The position numbers were made by a program, and so were the translations under genes. The notes under the pieces are model-generated. The model saw only the letters and a program-made list of their open reading frames with translations, did no database searches and was not told the DNA's origin. From contig JAQYVG010000055.1 in the NCBI GenBank assembly GCA_030145595.1, positions 1 through 10,539 on the forward strand: 10,539 nt of DNA. Direction: 5' to 3'. The stretch is from Desulfobacterales bacterium. Its GTDB lineage: Bacteria > Desulfobacterota > Desulfobacteria > Desulfobacterales > UBA11574. Below, in pieces: positions 1 through 7,069 of the stretch; the first letter of the stretch is position 1, and every line of letters starts with the position of its first letter.

Positions 1-303
1 CCGGAAAGGACCGTCCGGTACCCCGTTAACCGGAGCTAATTCCTGCCAGTTTCCCATCTGACCGTCGTAACAGATTCTTAATTCCGGAGACTCCGCATTA
101 AAGGCCGGTACTTGTGTATCGCCTTGGGCTAAAACGACATCCGGATTTCCAAAAATGTCTCCGATCAGATAGTTCTGCGCCATTGCGATCCGTTTATCTT
201 CGAATATCCCAGATAAATACGGACCGCGATGTTGGATTAAACCAAACATGGACTCAAGTTCCAGGCGGTCTTTTTTATTATAAACGACAGCAAACCCACT
301 CAT
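1..303 (-). CDS. asparagine synthase-like protein, N-terminal part (class II glutamine amidotransferase domain lacking the catalytic Cys)
   Basis: This is the first 101 codons of a gene that runs off the left edge, starting at ATG 303-301. A Shine-Dalgarno-like GAAAGGAAAAAG lies just upstream. The translation begins MSGFAVVYNKKDRLELESMF. It carries HRGP at residues 25-28 and, near residue 80, YDGQMGNWQEL, which aligns by eye with the NGEIYNYxEL motif of AsnB-type enzymes. In that family the N-terminal domain hydrolyses glutamine with Cys at position 2 and passes ammonia to a synthetase domain, which is not visible here. Two things are odd: position 2 is Ser, and the NGE of the glutamine-binding motif reads DGQ. 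Glutaminase activity is therefore probably lost. The protein could be ammonia-dependent, amidate a special substrate, or act in a surface-polysaccharide or peptide cluster. The family call is firm; the product is not. Confidence 0.75.
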   Translation of the reverse strand, partial: MSGFAVVYNKKDRLELESMFGLIQHRGPYLSGIFEDKRIAMAQNYLIGDIFGNPDVVLAQGDTQVPAFNAESPELRICYDGQMGNWQELAPVNGVPDGPFR

Positions 304-696
304 TCAACTTTTTCCTTTCTTCCAAATATTTAATTAAGTAGTCGGAAAGTTTTTCCCATAATGTTTTGTGAATTAGCGAAATGGATGATCAGATTTTGAA
401 GCGTGTGCTGTTTGAGTATATTAAGGATCGTTAGAAAGAACAGACGTATTGCCAAAATCTATCATCCCAAAAGATCACGGGTCGTTCAGCAAACCAATTA
501 ATTTTATAGCGAAAGATTCTGTTCTTTTTTTACGAACCTTTATATACGAGTTCACACGGTTTAAAATATGATTATCCATTGAGCGGTCTTACAGCAAGAA
601 CTCCCCTACCCCTCATTTGATTTAATTTGCCTTTGACCGGCGCCGGTCAAAGGCAAAATTACGTCAGTGTTTTAATCGTTGCGTTTGCAACCGGTT
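304..696. other. non-coding interval between two minus-strand genes
   Basis: No convincing gene lies in these 393 bases. The interval holds a perfect 32-nt palindrome at 626-657 (listed separately) and a 9-bp inverted repeat, AAAGAACAG at 435-443 with CTGTTCTTT at 519-527, separated by 75 bases. It should also contain the promoter of the left-edge asparagine-synthase-like gene. AT-rich hexamers around 505-545 could serve, but I cannot single one out. A short stretch at 448-507 resembles the start of the reactivator gene near 7673-7718 (see findings). Confidence 0.5.
626..657. terminator. perfect 32-nt palindrome, possible terminator of the methyltransferase run
   Basis: TTTGCCTTTGACCGGC is followed directly by its exact reverse complement, giving 16-bp arms centred between 641 and 642. 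In RNA, about 14 bp could pair around a 4-base loop. It begins 40 bases beyond the stop codon of the last minus-strand gene (697-699), the usual place for a terminator. The outer pairs are T/A, so minus-strand RNA ends the stem in AAA, followed by TTAAATC. There is no real U-tract, so it may instead be an mRNA-stabilising hairpin or a protein-binding palindrome. Confidence 0.5.
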
Positions 697-1959
697 TTAT
701 TTTTTAATTTCAAATATTCCGACGAGTCCGTGTCCCATCCCGGTTCCGGGTTGGAGCTCCATTTCAAGCTTGCGCAGGGCAAAGCCGAGGACCGATTCGA
801 TCAGGTTGGCCCGCACATCTCCCCACTTTAACCAGCCCACGCCCTCGATGACCCTGCGCATGGTTTCCATGGCCTCCTGAAGCGGTTTGGGGTAAGAGGG
901 AAGAATATCCGGGATACATTCCAGCTTGCCGGTGTCGCAATCGTAGTCGCCCAGAAGACTCATGGTGTATTTGACCAGAGTGTTGCAGGACATGAAAAAC
1001 GATTCAAAGAAGTTATTGAGGTGCTCAAATCCCGGCCGGGGGACGTAATCGACCAATAAGTTCTCTAAATCCGTCCGCACGTAAGTTTCAAAAAGGGCGT
1101 TGACCGGGCCGCGAAGCTTGGGGCAGTTTTTGTTGTAATCCCCCGTGTCCAGGTGGCGGCCGATGAATATGGAGCGATCGAAATAGACAAGTGGTTTGAT
1201 GGCTACGCCGGCTTCCTGGGAGGCGCTTTCAATGATCGCTTCGATTTCCTGCCGGCAGACAAGCTTGAGCGGAAAATCGGCCACATCGGCGGTGGCCCTC
1301 TCCTCTTCGGGATAGATATAGGATATGCGGTAGTCCATGAAGTACTCCTGATCGGCCGGGTGGTGCCACAAGTCCTGCCATTCAAAAGTGTAACGACCGA
1401 GCCAGTCTCCCATAAAAAGGGCATGTTCAGGCGCGTGCCTTAAGATGTCGGCGATGATTTTAATGCACTGCTCACTGGTAAAGTGTGAAAGGGTCCCGAA
1501 AGAAGTAAAATATAAATCGAAGGGCGGTTCTTCATCCAAAAAGCCAGGAAGCATACCCTGGGAAATATCTGTTGTTTCAAATCGTAATTTGGGATTGTCA
1601 CCATAGTATTCCAGAGCCTGCTGAATCAAATTTTCGTTGAGATCAATGCCCACATATTCCTTTAACATGTCGTCGGAAACGGCGTTGACAATGTAATCGC
1701 AGATGCCCGGGTGCTTAGTGGTAACCCCCATAATCAGGTCATACCCGTCCCCGCTGCCGCAGCCCACATCCAGTATACGCATACGTTCCAATCGCTTTTT
1801 CTTGCGTGCCACCAGATCGTTGAGAGCGGGGCGTAAAAAGATGGCGGTTACCTGATCTTCCCAAAATCTTCTGACATTGTCATATTTCCCCAGCAGGCCG
1901 GTGGCTTTGTCGTACTTTCCGGTTTGAAATGCCTGGGTATATGCTTTTTTCTCTGACAT
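697..1959 (-). CDS. class I SAM-dependent methyltransferase, 420 aa, substrate unknown
   Basis: The Rossmann-fold SAM-binding signature is clear: motif I ILDVGCGSG at residues 62-70, the acidic strand-2 end GIDLNENLI at 104-112, FETTDIS at 127-133, and DLYFTSFGTLSHF at 148-160 in the motif IV position. An N-terminal extension of about 60 residues and about 200 residues after the SAM core go beyond a minimal methyltransferase and probably bind the acceptor. I do not recognise that C-terminal part. The ATG at 1959 follows AAGGAGG at five bases, an excellent ribosome site. The gene starts only 24 bases after the corrinoid-protein stop and is the last of the run, so it is surely co-transcribed with it. 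It could modify a substrate, product or protein of the demethylation pathway. Its role is not deducible from sequence, although the methyltransferase assignment itself is secure. Confidence 0.85.
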   Translation of the reverse strand: MSEKKAYTQAFQTGKYDKATGLLGKYDNVRRFWEDQVTAIFLRPALNDLVARKKKRLERMRILDVGCGSGDGYDLIMGVTTKHPGICDYIVNAVSDDMLKEYVGIDLNENLIQQALEYYGDNPKLRFETTDISQGMLPGFLDEEPPFDLYFTSFGTLSHFTSEQCIKIIADILRHAPEHALFMGDWLGRYTFEWQDLWHHPADQEYFMDYRISYIYPEEERATADVADFPLKLVCRQEIEAIIESASQEAGVAIKPLVYFDRSIFIGRHLDTGDYNKNCPKLRGPVNALFETYVRTDLENLLVDYVPRPGFEHLNNFFESFFMSCNTLVKYTMSLLGDYDCDTGKLECIPDILPSYPKPLQEAMETMRRVIEGVGWLKWGDVRANLIESVLGFALRKLEMELQPGTGMGHGLVGIFEIKK

Positions 1960-1983
1960 CCTGGCCTCCTTGCAGACAACCGT

Positions 1984-2667
1984 TCAAGCGACCGTGGTTT
2001 TTAGAAGGTCAATGGCCTGAAACGCATCTTTGCAATAGGCATCCGCACCGATCTCTTGCGCAAATTCAATGGATGTGGGGGCGCCGCCGATAAGGACCTT
2101 GACGCGGTCACGAATTCCTTCTTCTTTCAGTTGCTGAACAACCTCACCCATGACGCGCATGGTGGTTGTCAACAAGGCCGAAAGACCGACGAACGGTGCC
2201 TGATTTTCCTTGATAGCCGTCATGATGCGGTCCACAGGGACATCCGTACCCAGGTCAATGACCTGGTATCCGGCTCCCTTGAGCATGATGGCCACAATGT
2301 TTTTACCGATGTCGTGCAAATCTCCGGCAACCGTGGCGATAACAAACTTTCCCTTGCTTTCGACTCCGTCTTTAATCAGGTGGGGACTCAGTATGTCCAT
2401 GGCCACGCCGACACACTCGGCCGATGCCAGCATGTCCGGTATGAGGTATTCATTGCGTTTAAATTTCTCCCCCACCGCTTCCATCGACGTGGTCAACCCT
2501 TCGAGAACGATATCCCTGGTTTCAAGGCCCTGGGCCAGGGCCTCGTTGACCAGTTCGGTAACCCCCGGTTGGCCTTCCAGTCCTTCATCGAAACCTTCAT
2601 CTTCAGCCTCCACCCTTCCCTGGATGACGTTGAAGGCAATTTTTTCCAAAAGCTCATGTGCTGTCAT
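1984..2667 (-). CDS. corrinoid protein of a methyltransferase system (MttC/MtbC/MtgC type)
   Basis: At 227 residues this has the standard size and two-domain plan. Residues 1-100 form the helical cap domain, including FKRNEYLIPDMLASAE at 69-84. Residues 101-227 form the B12-binding Rossmann domain. The cobalamin signature DLHDIG at 116-121 supplies the lower cobalt ligand His118. GLSALLTTTM (161-170) and IGGAP (193-197) match the other cofactor contacts of MetH-type modules. In this family the protein shuttles a methyl group: an MttB protein loads it and a pterin-binding enzyme unloads it. The ATG at 2667 follows AAAGGAG at five bases. An insertion-like 390-base gap separates it from the upstream MttB-family gene. 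The family call is very firm; the methyl donor is unknown. Confidence 0.93.
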   Translation of the reverse strand: MTAHELLEKIAFNVIQGRVEAEDEGFDEGLEGQPGVTELVNEALAQGLETRDIVLEGLTTSMEAVGEKFKRNEYLIPDMLASAECVGVAMDILSPHLIKDGVESKGKFVIATVAGDLHDIGKNIVAIMLKGAGYQVIDLGTDVPVDRIMTAIKENQAPFVGLSALLTTTMRVMGEVVQQLKEEGIRDRVKVLIGGAPTSIEFAQEIGADAYCKDAFQAIDLLKTTVA

Positions 2668-2726
2668 CTGTTCTCCTTTATTCTCAAAATCTTATAGATG
2701 TTTTGCTGGTCCTTCCCTTACTATCA

Positions 2727-3047
2727 CCGTTCACGGACTTTTTGAAACCCAAAATTCCAAACGCCAAAGATCAATTAAATCACAAATTACAAATAAATCT
2801 CAAATCTCAAGCAACAAATTCCAAACAAATCACAAACTCCAAATACCAATTACCCTGCCTATTCCGATTTTTCCAGTATTGATGAAGATATCTTTTTCAA
2901 TTCGTTTGGCCTTCTTCACGATTATAAGGTTTGGAATTTTGAATTTCGGTCACCTGTCGAGAGCCTCTAGGTCGAACGATTGTGATTTGTTTGTTTTTTG
3001 GGATTTGTTATTTGGAATTTCCACTAACTCAATTACTCCGTGAACGG
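2727..3047. repeat. MITE-like foldback element with 11-bp terminal inverted repeats
   Basis: CCGTTCACGGA at 2727-2737 is exactly inverted at 3037-3047 (TCCGTGAACGG). Between them lies AT-rich low-complexity DNA built from units like AAATTCCAAA and CAAATCACAAA on the left, and their complements on the right. One internal pair is exact over 12 bp: AAAATTCCAAAC at 2751-2762 and GTTTGGAATTTT at 2929-2940. Open frames crossing it give Ser/Lys/Gln/Asn/Ile-rich repetitive peptides and are not credible proteins. It fills nearly the whole gap between the corrinoid gene and the upstream MttB-family gene. I read it as a small non-autonomous mobile element or a palindromic intergenic repeat. No clear target duplication is visible, though the left end extends imperfectly (TATCA outside, ATA on the right). 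Confidence 0.7.
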
Positions 3048-3057
3048 ATACCCGCTG

Positions 3058-4605
3058 TCACCCGGCAGTTGATGGCTGCACCAGGCTCGGCAGTATCCCC
3101 GGTATTTCTTTTAAAATCTTCTCCTGGATTTGCGGATCCAGGTGATCGGCCGGCTGGGCTTCGAGTTTCTGCATGTAAATCAAAGCATTCTCGATGACAC
3201 GGTCTTCCAGTTCTTTGGTTTCAAAACGATAAGGTGCGGAGACATCACCGCGGTGCATGGCTTTGCGCGCAAAACGTGCAAAAAGCCGGTGTTTCGAGGC
3301 CATCACTTTCTTTATTGTTTTAAGCGTATCCTCGATCTCTTCGCGATCGACTTTGGGCGCCTGCAAACAATGCTTGATGTGACCGATCTGTTCATTGTCG
3401 AGGACCGCCTGAACCGGACAAAAGGTATTGGTGCGATCCAGCAGGCCGAAAGCGTAATGTATGTACTGTGCCCCACTCATGGCCATGTAAAGATGGGTGA
3501 GAAGTTTCTCGTACAAGGCCTGCATGCCGGGCACTTTGGCATCGCCGACCCCGGCGGTGGAATAACAGGGAATATTATAGTAGCGCGCCAGTTGCACACA
3601 GTCGATATTGTACTGATTGAACTCCGGACATCCGTAGAGATCATGCAGATCGTCCAGCCGCGCCCGTACCGGAACGCTGCCGTAAAGAACCGGTGCTCCG
3701 GGTCTGATTAGCTGGGTAAGCGCGATGCCGGCCAGAATTTCTGCGTTAATCTGGGCGACCATGCCGGCTTCTTGAATGTGGGCGGATGAGCCGCCCTGGG
3801 GTGAAGACGAAATGACCAGCGGCAGTCCGGCTTCTACAATGGCAAAGACTTTTGCAGCCGTGTCATCTACGATCTGCAGCGGGCTTTTAAATATACAGGC
3901 GATAAATGAAACCACAGGGTTGTCTTTTAAGGCCTCTTGGCCCCCGGCAATGATCTGGGCCATTTTAATCACATCACCTAAACTTGATAAGCTGGTCAGA
4001 CCGGCCTGAACATGCTTGGTGATATTATTCAGGCTTGCGAAAAATTTATTCACATCATGGTTGTCGGAGGTAATCTCAGGGTCCTGGATATTGAGCGGTC
4101 GAATAAAGAAATCCAGGTGCTCGAGTTTATCGCAAAGGTGTGCTGCCCGGCTCAGCAAAGCAGTGCTGCCCCGCCTCTCGGTGTAGCGGGGCACTTTTAC
4201 TTCAACGTCGCTGTTTGTTTTGCTGACAAAGTCCTCCATCTCGGCGTCGAGCCATATATTGGCTTCCGACCCTGTTCCAAAATAAACTCTGGGAATTTCA
4301 GCGTCGATCAGCAGGCGATTTTCCGGTATTCGGGCACCGAGCACAAAACGCGAAGGCGCCTGGGCGACGGCTTCCTTGATAAGCCCGGATTGAAAGCTTA
4401 CCCGCCAGCACGGTGCTCCGGAACCGTCTTCTTCCCATACACGCGCACCATGTTCTTTTAAAAGAGTTGCCGCCCGCTCGTTGTAGCACCAGATTCCCGG
4501 ATCTTCCAATATGGACAACGACGCTTGATCGAGCCGGGTCAATTGCTCCGCGTTTAATCGCTCGTAAGGCTTTACCAAAACTCCTTCTCGAAAACGGTCT
4601 ATCAC
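3058..4605 (-). CDS. divergent MttB-family (trimethylamine methyltransferase-like) protein, 515 aa, non-pyrrolysine
   Basis: This is a TIM-barrel methylamine:corrinoid methyltransferase of the MttB superfamily, paralogous to the gene at 5595-7055. Shared landmarks are YFGTGSEANIWLD (108-120), GAPVLYGS (303-310) and YSTAGVGDAK (348-357). The frame has no internal amber codon, so it lacks pyrrolysine, like MtgB and other quaternary-amine enzymes. It departs from its neighbour in two ways. About 16 extra residues follow the first motif (around 121-150). The Gly-rich GPGGHF...HT motif near the C terminus is missing, replaced by a basic KVMASKHRLFARFARKAMHRG-like stretch (about 433-453; HR/AR-rich). 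The start is GTG at 4605, set by AAGGAG six bases upstream. It may act on another substrate, pair with the other MttB protein, or have lost activity. Confidence 0.87.
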   Translation of the reverse strand: MIDRFREGVLVKPYERLNAEQLTRLDQASLSILEDPGIWCYNERAATLLKEHGARVWEEDGSGAPCWRVSFQSGLIKEAVAQAPSRFVLGARIPENRLLIDAEIPRVYFGTGSEANIWLDAEMEDFVSKTNSDVEVKVPRYTERRGSTALLSRAAHLCDKLEHLDFFIRPLNIQDPEITSDNHDVNKFFASLNNITKHVQAGLTSLSSLGDVIKMAQIIAGGQEALKDNPVVSFIACIFKSPLQIVDDTAAKVFAIVEAGLPLVISSSPQGGSSAHIQEAGMVAQINAEILAGIALTQLIRPGAPVLYGSVPVRARLDDLHDLYGCPEFNQYNIDCVQLARYYNIPCYSTAGVGDAKVPGMQALYEKLLTHLYMAMSGAQYIHYAFGLLDRTNTFCPVQAVLDNEQIGHIKHCLQAPKVDREEIEDTLKTIKKVMASKHRLFARFARKAMHRGDVSAPYRFETKELEDRVIENALIYMQKLEAQPADHLDPQIQEKILKEIPGILPSLVQPSTAG

Positions 4606-4630
4606 GTTTCTCTCCTTTCATATTAGCTCA

Positions 4631-4754
4631 GCCACAAAGACACTCCGGCAGTCACGGGTGAACAGTTATCAGTGGGAAGTGATCAGTAAGGGAGCACTGA
4701 TTACTGATAACCGATAACTGATTACTGACATTTGTGCCTTGGTGCCTTGGTGGC
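4631..4754. repeat. small foldback intergenic repeat
   Basis: The outer ends are imperfect inverted repeats: GCCACAAAGACAC (4631-4643) against GTGCCTTGGTGCCTTGGTGGC-like sequence (4734-4754). Inside, CAGTTATC (from about 4663) is inverted as GATAACTG (about 4713-4720), and CTGATTACTGA occurs twice in a row near 4697-4728. The element fills most of the 162-base gap between the pterin-binding methyltransferase and the divergent MttB-family gene. It has no coding potential. The tandem GTGCCTTGGTG unit suggests a dispersed intergenic repeat rather than a gene-specific regulator. Transcribed as RNA it would form a long imperfect hairpin inside the operon. Confidence 0.6.
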
Positions 4755-4767
4755 CGAACAGTTACCT

Positions 4768-5571
4768 TTATTGTGATTTTTTCCTAAAGGCCCGCATGTA
4801 CCGCCGGCAGTAACGATCCTTGCCGGCCAGGACTTCTCCGGTTTTTATGGCTGCCATCAATTCTTGATCCAAAGGATCGACAATGGCGGCATCAAGCCCT
4901 GCAAAGATGCACATGTGCAAAAAAGCTATATTGAGCCTGCGTCGTTGGGGCAGACCGTAAGAAACATTTGAAAGACCGGTCACCGTTTTAGCACCGGGAA
5001 AACTTTTCTTAATGGCGAAAATGGTTTCAAGGGTGATCAATCCTGAGTTTATATCGGTACTAATCGGCATAACCAAAGGATCTATATAAAGATTTTCAAT
5101 CGGAACGCCGTGCTTTTGGCAGGCGTTACAAATTTTTTCACAGGATCGCAGCCGGCCGCCTACCGTATTTGCAATGCCGTCTTCGTCCATGGCCAGGGCA
5201 ATTAATAATGAATCGTGTTCGGCCGCAAGCGGTACCACCGTCTCCAGATTGTGCTTCTCAGCTTTGGCCGAATTGATCATGGAAGGTTTATTGTTTAAAG
5301 TTTCAAGGCCGGCTGCAATCACATCTGGATCGGCACTGTCAATGCAAAGCGGTGTTGCGACTTGGCCTTGGATACTCTCTATAGCCCATTTGATGGATCG
5401 AATTTCATCTTCCCGTGATCCCACGCCGGTGCCTATATTCACATCAATATAATCAGCGCCGGCAGCTGCCTGCTTTTGGGTTAAATCTAAAAGACTTTTG
5501 GTATCACGATTTATTATTATTGCTTTTACAGCATCAAGGGTAGCGTTGATTTTCTCCCCAATGATGATCAT
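4768..5571 (-). CDS. pterin-binding methyltransferase, methylcorrinoid:tetrahydrofolate type (MtgA/AcsE-like)
   Basis: This 267-residue TIM barrel of the pterin-binding family has GEKIN at 5-9, DVNIG at 43-47, CIDSA with Asp78, Asn100, IDPLVMP with Asp164, and GLSNVSYGLP with Asn202. These Asp/Asn positions match, with a shift of 3-4 residues, the pterin-contacting Asp75, Asn96, Asp160 and Asn199 of the Moorella AcsE methyltransferase. Family members move a methyl group between a corrinoid protein and tetrahydrofolate. Placed here with a corrinoid protein and MttB homologues, it is most likely the second methyltransferase, making methyl-THF (the MtgA role in glycine betaine use). The ATG at 5571 has GGAGG nine bases upstream and starts 23 bases after the upstream MttB-family gene. 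A dihydropteroate synthase role is unlikely given the GLSNxSxGxP motif and the context. Confidence 0.9.
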   Translation of the reverse strand: MIIIGEKINATLDAVKAIIINRDTKSLLDLTQKQAAAGADYIDVNIGTGVGSREDEIRSIKWAIESIQGQVATPLCIDSADPDVIAAGLETLNNKPSMINSAKAEKHNLETVVPLAAEHDSLLIALAMDEDGIANTVGGRLRSCEKICNACQKHGVPIENLYIDPLVMPISTDINSGLITLETIFAIKKSFPGAKTVTGLSNVSYGLPQRRRLNIAFLHMCIFAGLDAAIVDPLDQELMAAIKTGEVLAGKDRYCRRYMRAFRKKSQ

Positions 5572-5594
5572 AAACGCTTACCTCCATCACCTAT

Positions 5595-7055
5595 TTATAT
5601 TATACCATCTTGCAGCCCGGGGATCTTTTTGCGGATCTCGGTGCGTATTTCAGAAGAAAGAACGGGTGTTTCAGGTTTTGCCAGAATTTTTTCGACTATT
5701 TCCGTAGCTCGCGCCTGGGCTGATTTGGCACCATCTTCTTCCCAGTCTTGTCGGTTATTCCTGTCACTAAGCTGAGGTTGATACAGTTCGGTGCGCATAA
5801 ATTTGCGCGTATGGCGGTTGGAAACAAAATGGCCGCCCGGCCCCGCTTTCTTCAAAACATCGAAAGCCAGGGTTTCATCGTTTACCTGGATTCCTTCCAC
5901 CGCCCGCATAACCATGCCGATAATTTCATTGTCTATTACCAGTTTGTCGTATGAGGCGGTCATGCAAAACTCAAGAAAACCGGCGGCGTCATGAATAAAG
6001 TTGCCGCCGGCCAGTGCTACTAACAAACCAGTCAAAGCCGATTCATAACCGGCCTGGATATCATTGGTTTTGGCATCAGACATGCCGGCTGTGGAATATA
6101 AAGGAAGGTTGTAAAAGCGGGCCATCTGGGCTGCAGCGGCATTCAGCAGACCCATTTCGATAGCGCCTGATAAGTACTTCATGTCACGCATATCGGTGAT
6201 CGAAGCTACACTCCCGTATAATACCGGAGTGCCCGGGTTAACCAATTGGGTGAGCATAACACCGATGAGAGTATCCACGTTAAGCACGACCAGATTGCCG
6301 GCCAAGGTAACAGGAGCGGTAGCACCGCAAAGCGGCTCTGCCGGTACGACCACAGGTATACCGTGCTTTGCAACCTCCATGGCAAGCTGACCATAGCTTT
6401 GATCAAGTTTAAAAGGACTGATGTTACATGCTACCATTGATATAAAGGGGCGCTTTTTGAGCTTTTCGGGGGAACCGGCGATAATTTCGGCCATACGGAT
6501 GACATTTCTAACCCCTTCCACCGTATAAACGCCGCCCATAACGTGCTTGCGTGTGCGATTGAGGGCCGCGCCAAACCGGTTTACATCCACCTGTTCCACC
6601 GCAAGGTCATTCGGGAACACGTTCAGCATGTAAAAATGGATGTTATCCAAGGCATCAACCAGGCGGGCCATTTTTTTGATATCTTCCAACCCGGAGCGGC
6701 GTGCCTTGCTTTCCCCGGGATCCAGAACATTGAGGGCGGTGCCGCCGGTCCCCATATAAACCTTGGTGCCGCCGATTTCGCAGTCCAGGCTGCCATTGTC
6801 GGCCCTGCCGTACAGATGCACCACCGACGGCGCCAGTTCAATCAGTTCCTTAACCAGCTTGGGATCGAATTTAGCGATGCGGGCGGCATGGTCAATCGTT
6901 GCGCCGGCTTTTCTAAATAGTTCTAAAGCTTCTGGGAAATTCACCTGGACGCCGATTTCGGAAAAAACCCGCAGACTGGTTGCATGAATTTTATTGATAT
7001 CCTCATCGCTCAGGGGCTTGTATTGCCCTCCGCTCAATCCTCTGCGACTTGTCAT
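5595..7055 (-). CDS. MttB-family methylamine:corrinoid methyltransferase, 486 aa, non-pyrrolysine
   Basis: This protein has the normal MttB length and all family landmarks: YMGTGGTALNVLD (100-112), GTPVLYGS (275-282), YSTAGMSDAK (320-329), and the C-terminal GPGGHF (405-410) followed by HT at 415-416. It should transfer a methyl group from an N-methylated amine to the Co(I) corrinoid protein. No amber codon interrupts the frame, so it belongs to the pyrrolysine-free branch. Characterised members of that branch (MtgB, MtpB, MtcB, MtyB) demethylate quaternary amines such as glycine betaine, proline betaine, carnitine and butyrobetaine. The substrate cannot be told from sequence. The ATG at 7055 lies behind AAAGGAAAACA. 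It follows the reactivator gene by 14 bases and precedes the pterin-binding gene by 23, a tight operon. It looks like the catalytically standard one of the two paralogues. Confidence 0.92.
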   Translation of the reverse strand: MTSRRGLSGGQYKPLSDEDINKIHATSLRVFSEIGVQVNFPEALELFRKAGATIDHAARIAKFDPKLVKELIELAPSVVHLYGRADNGSLDCEIGGTKVYMGTGGTALNVLDPGESKARRSGLEDIKKMARLVDALDNIHFYMLNVFPNDLAVEQVDVNRFGAALNRTRKHVMGGVYTVEGVRNVIRMAEIIAGSPEKLKKRPFISMVACNISPFKLDQSYGQLAMEVAKHGIPVVVPAEPLCGATAPVTLAGNLVVLNVDTLIGVMLTQLVNPGTPVLYGSVASITDMRDMKYLSGAIEMGLLNAAAAQMARFYNLPLYSTAGMSDAKTNDIQAGYESALTGLLVALAGGNFIHDAAGFLEFCMTASYDKLVIDNEIIGMVMRAVEGIQVNDETLAFDVLKKAGPGGHFVSNRHTRKFMRTELYQPQLSDRNNRQDWEEDGAKSAQARATEIVEKILAKPETPVLSSEIRTEIRKKIPGLQDGII

Positions 7056-7069
7056 TGTTTTCCTTTCTT

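Noticed and set aside
114..341. Plus-strand 75-codon open frame at the left edge
   Set aside because: It is antisense to the asparagine-synthase-like N terminus, whose HRGP and YDGQMGN motifs make the minus strand the coding one.
381..434. Plus-strand 17-codon open frame (MDDQILKRVLFEYIKDR) and a following shifted basic stretch
   Set aside because: No ribosome site or family match. It could be a small peptide or a gene remnant, but it is too short to support.
2056..2697. Plus-strand open frame of 213 codons
   Set aside because: It lies wholly opposite the well-supported corrinoid-protein gene and has no recognisable motif; a reading-frame shadow.
2210..3043. Long plus-strand open frame ending in a Ser/Lys/Gln/Asn-rich repetitive peptide
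   Set aside because: It is antisense to the corrinoid gene and then crosses the low-complexity foldback element. The composition comes from the repeat units, and there is no ribosome site or family signature.
3130..4461. Plus-strand open frames opposite the 515-aa MttB-family gene
   Set aside because: They are antisense to a conserved protein, lack ribosome sites and show no domain features.
4663..4728. CRISPR-like repeats (CTGATTACTGA units)
   Set aside because: There are only two adjacent copies plus inverted ones, with no regular spacers and no cas genes; better explained as a foldback repeat.
3058..7055. Pyrrolysine (in-frame amber) MttB
   Set aside because: Both MttB-family frames are full length without an internal TAG, and no Pyl-tRNA or pyl genes are seen in the window.
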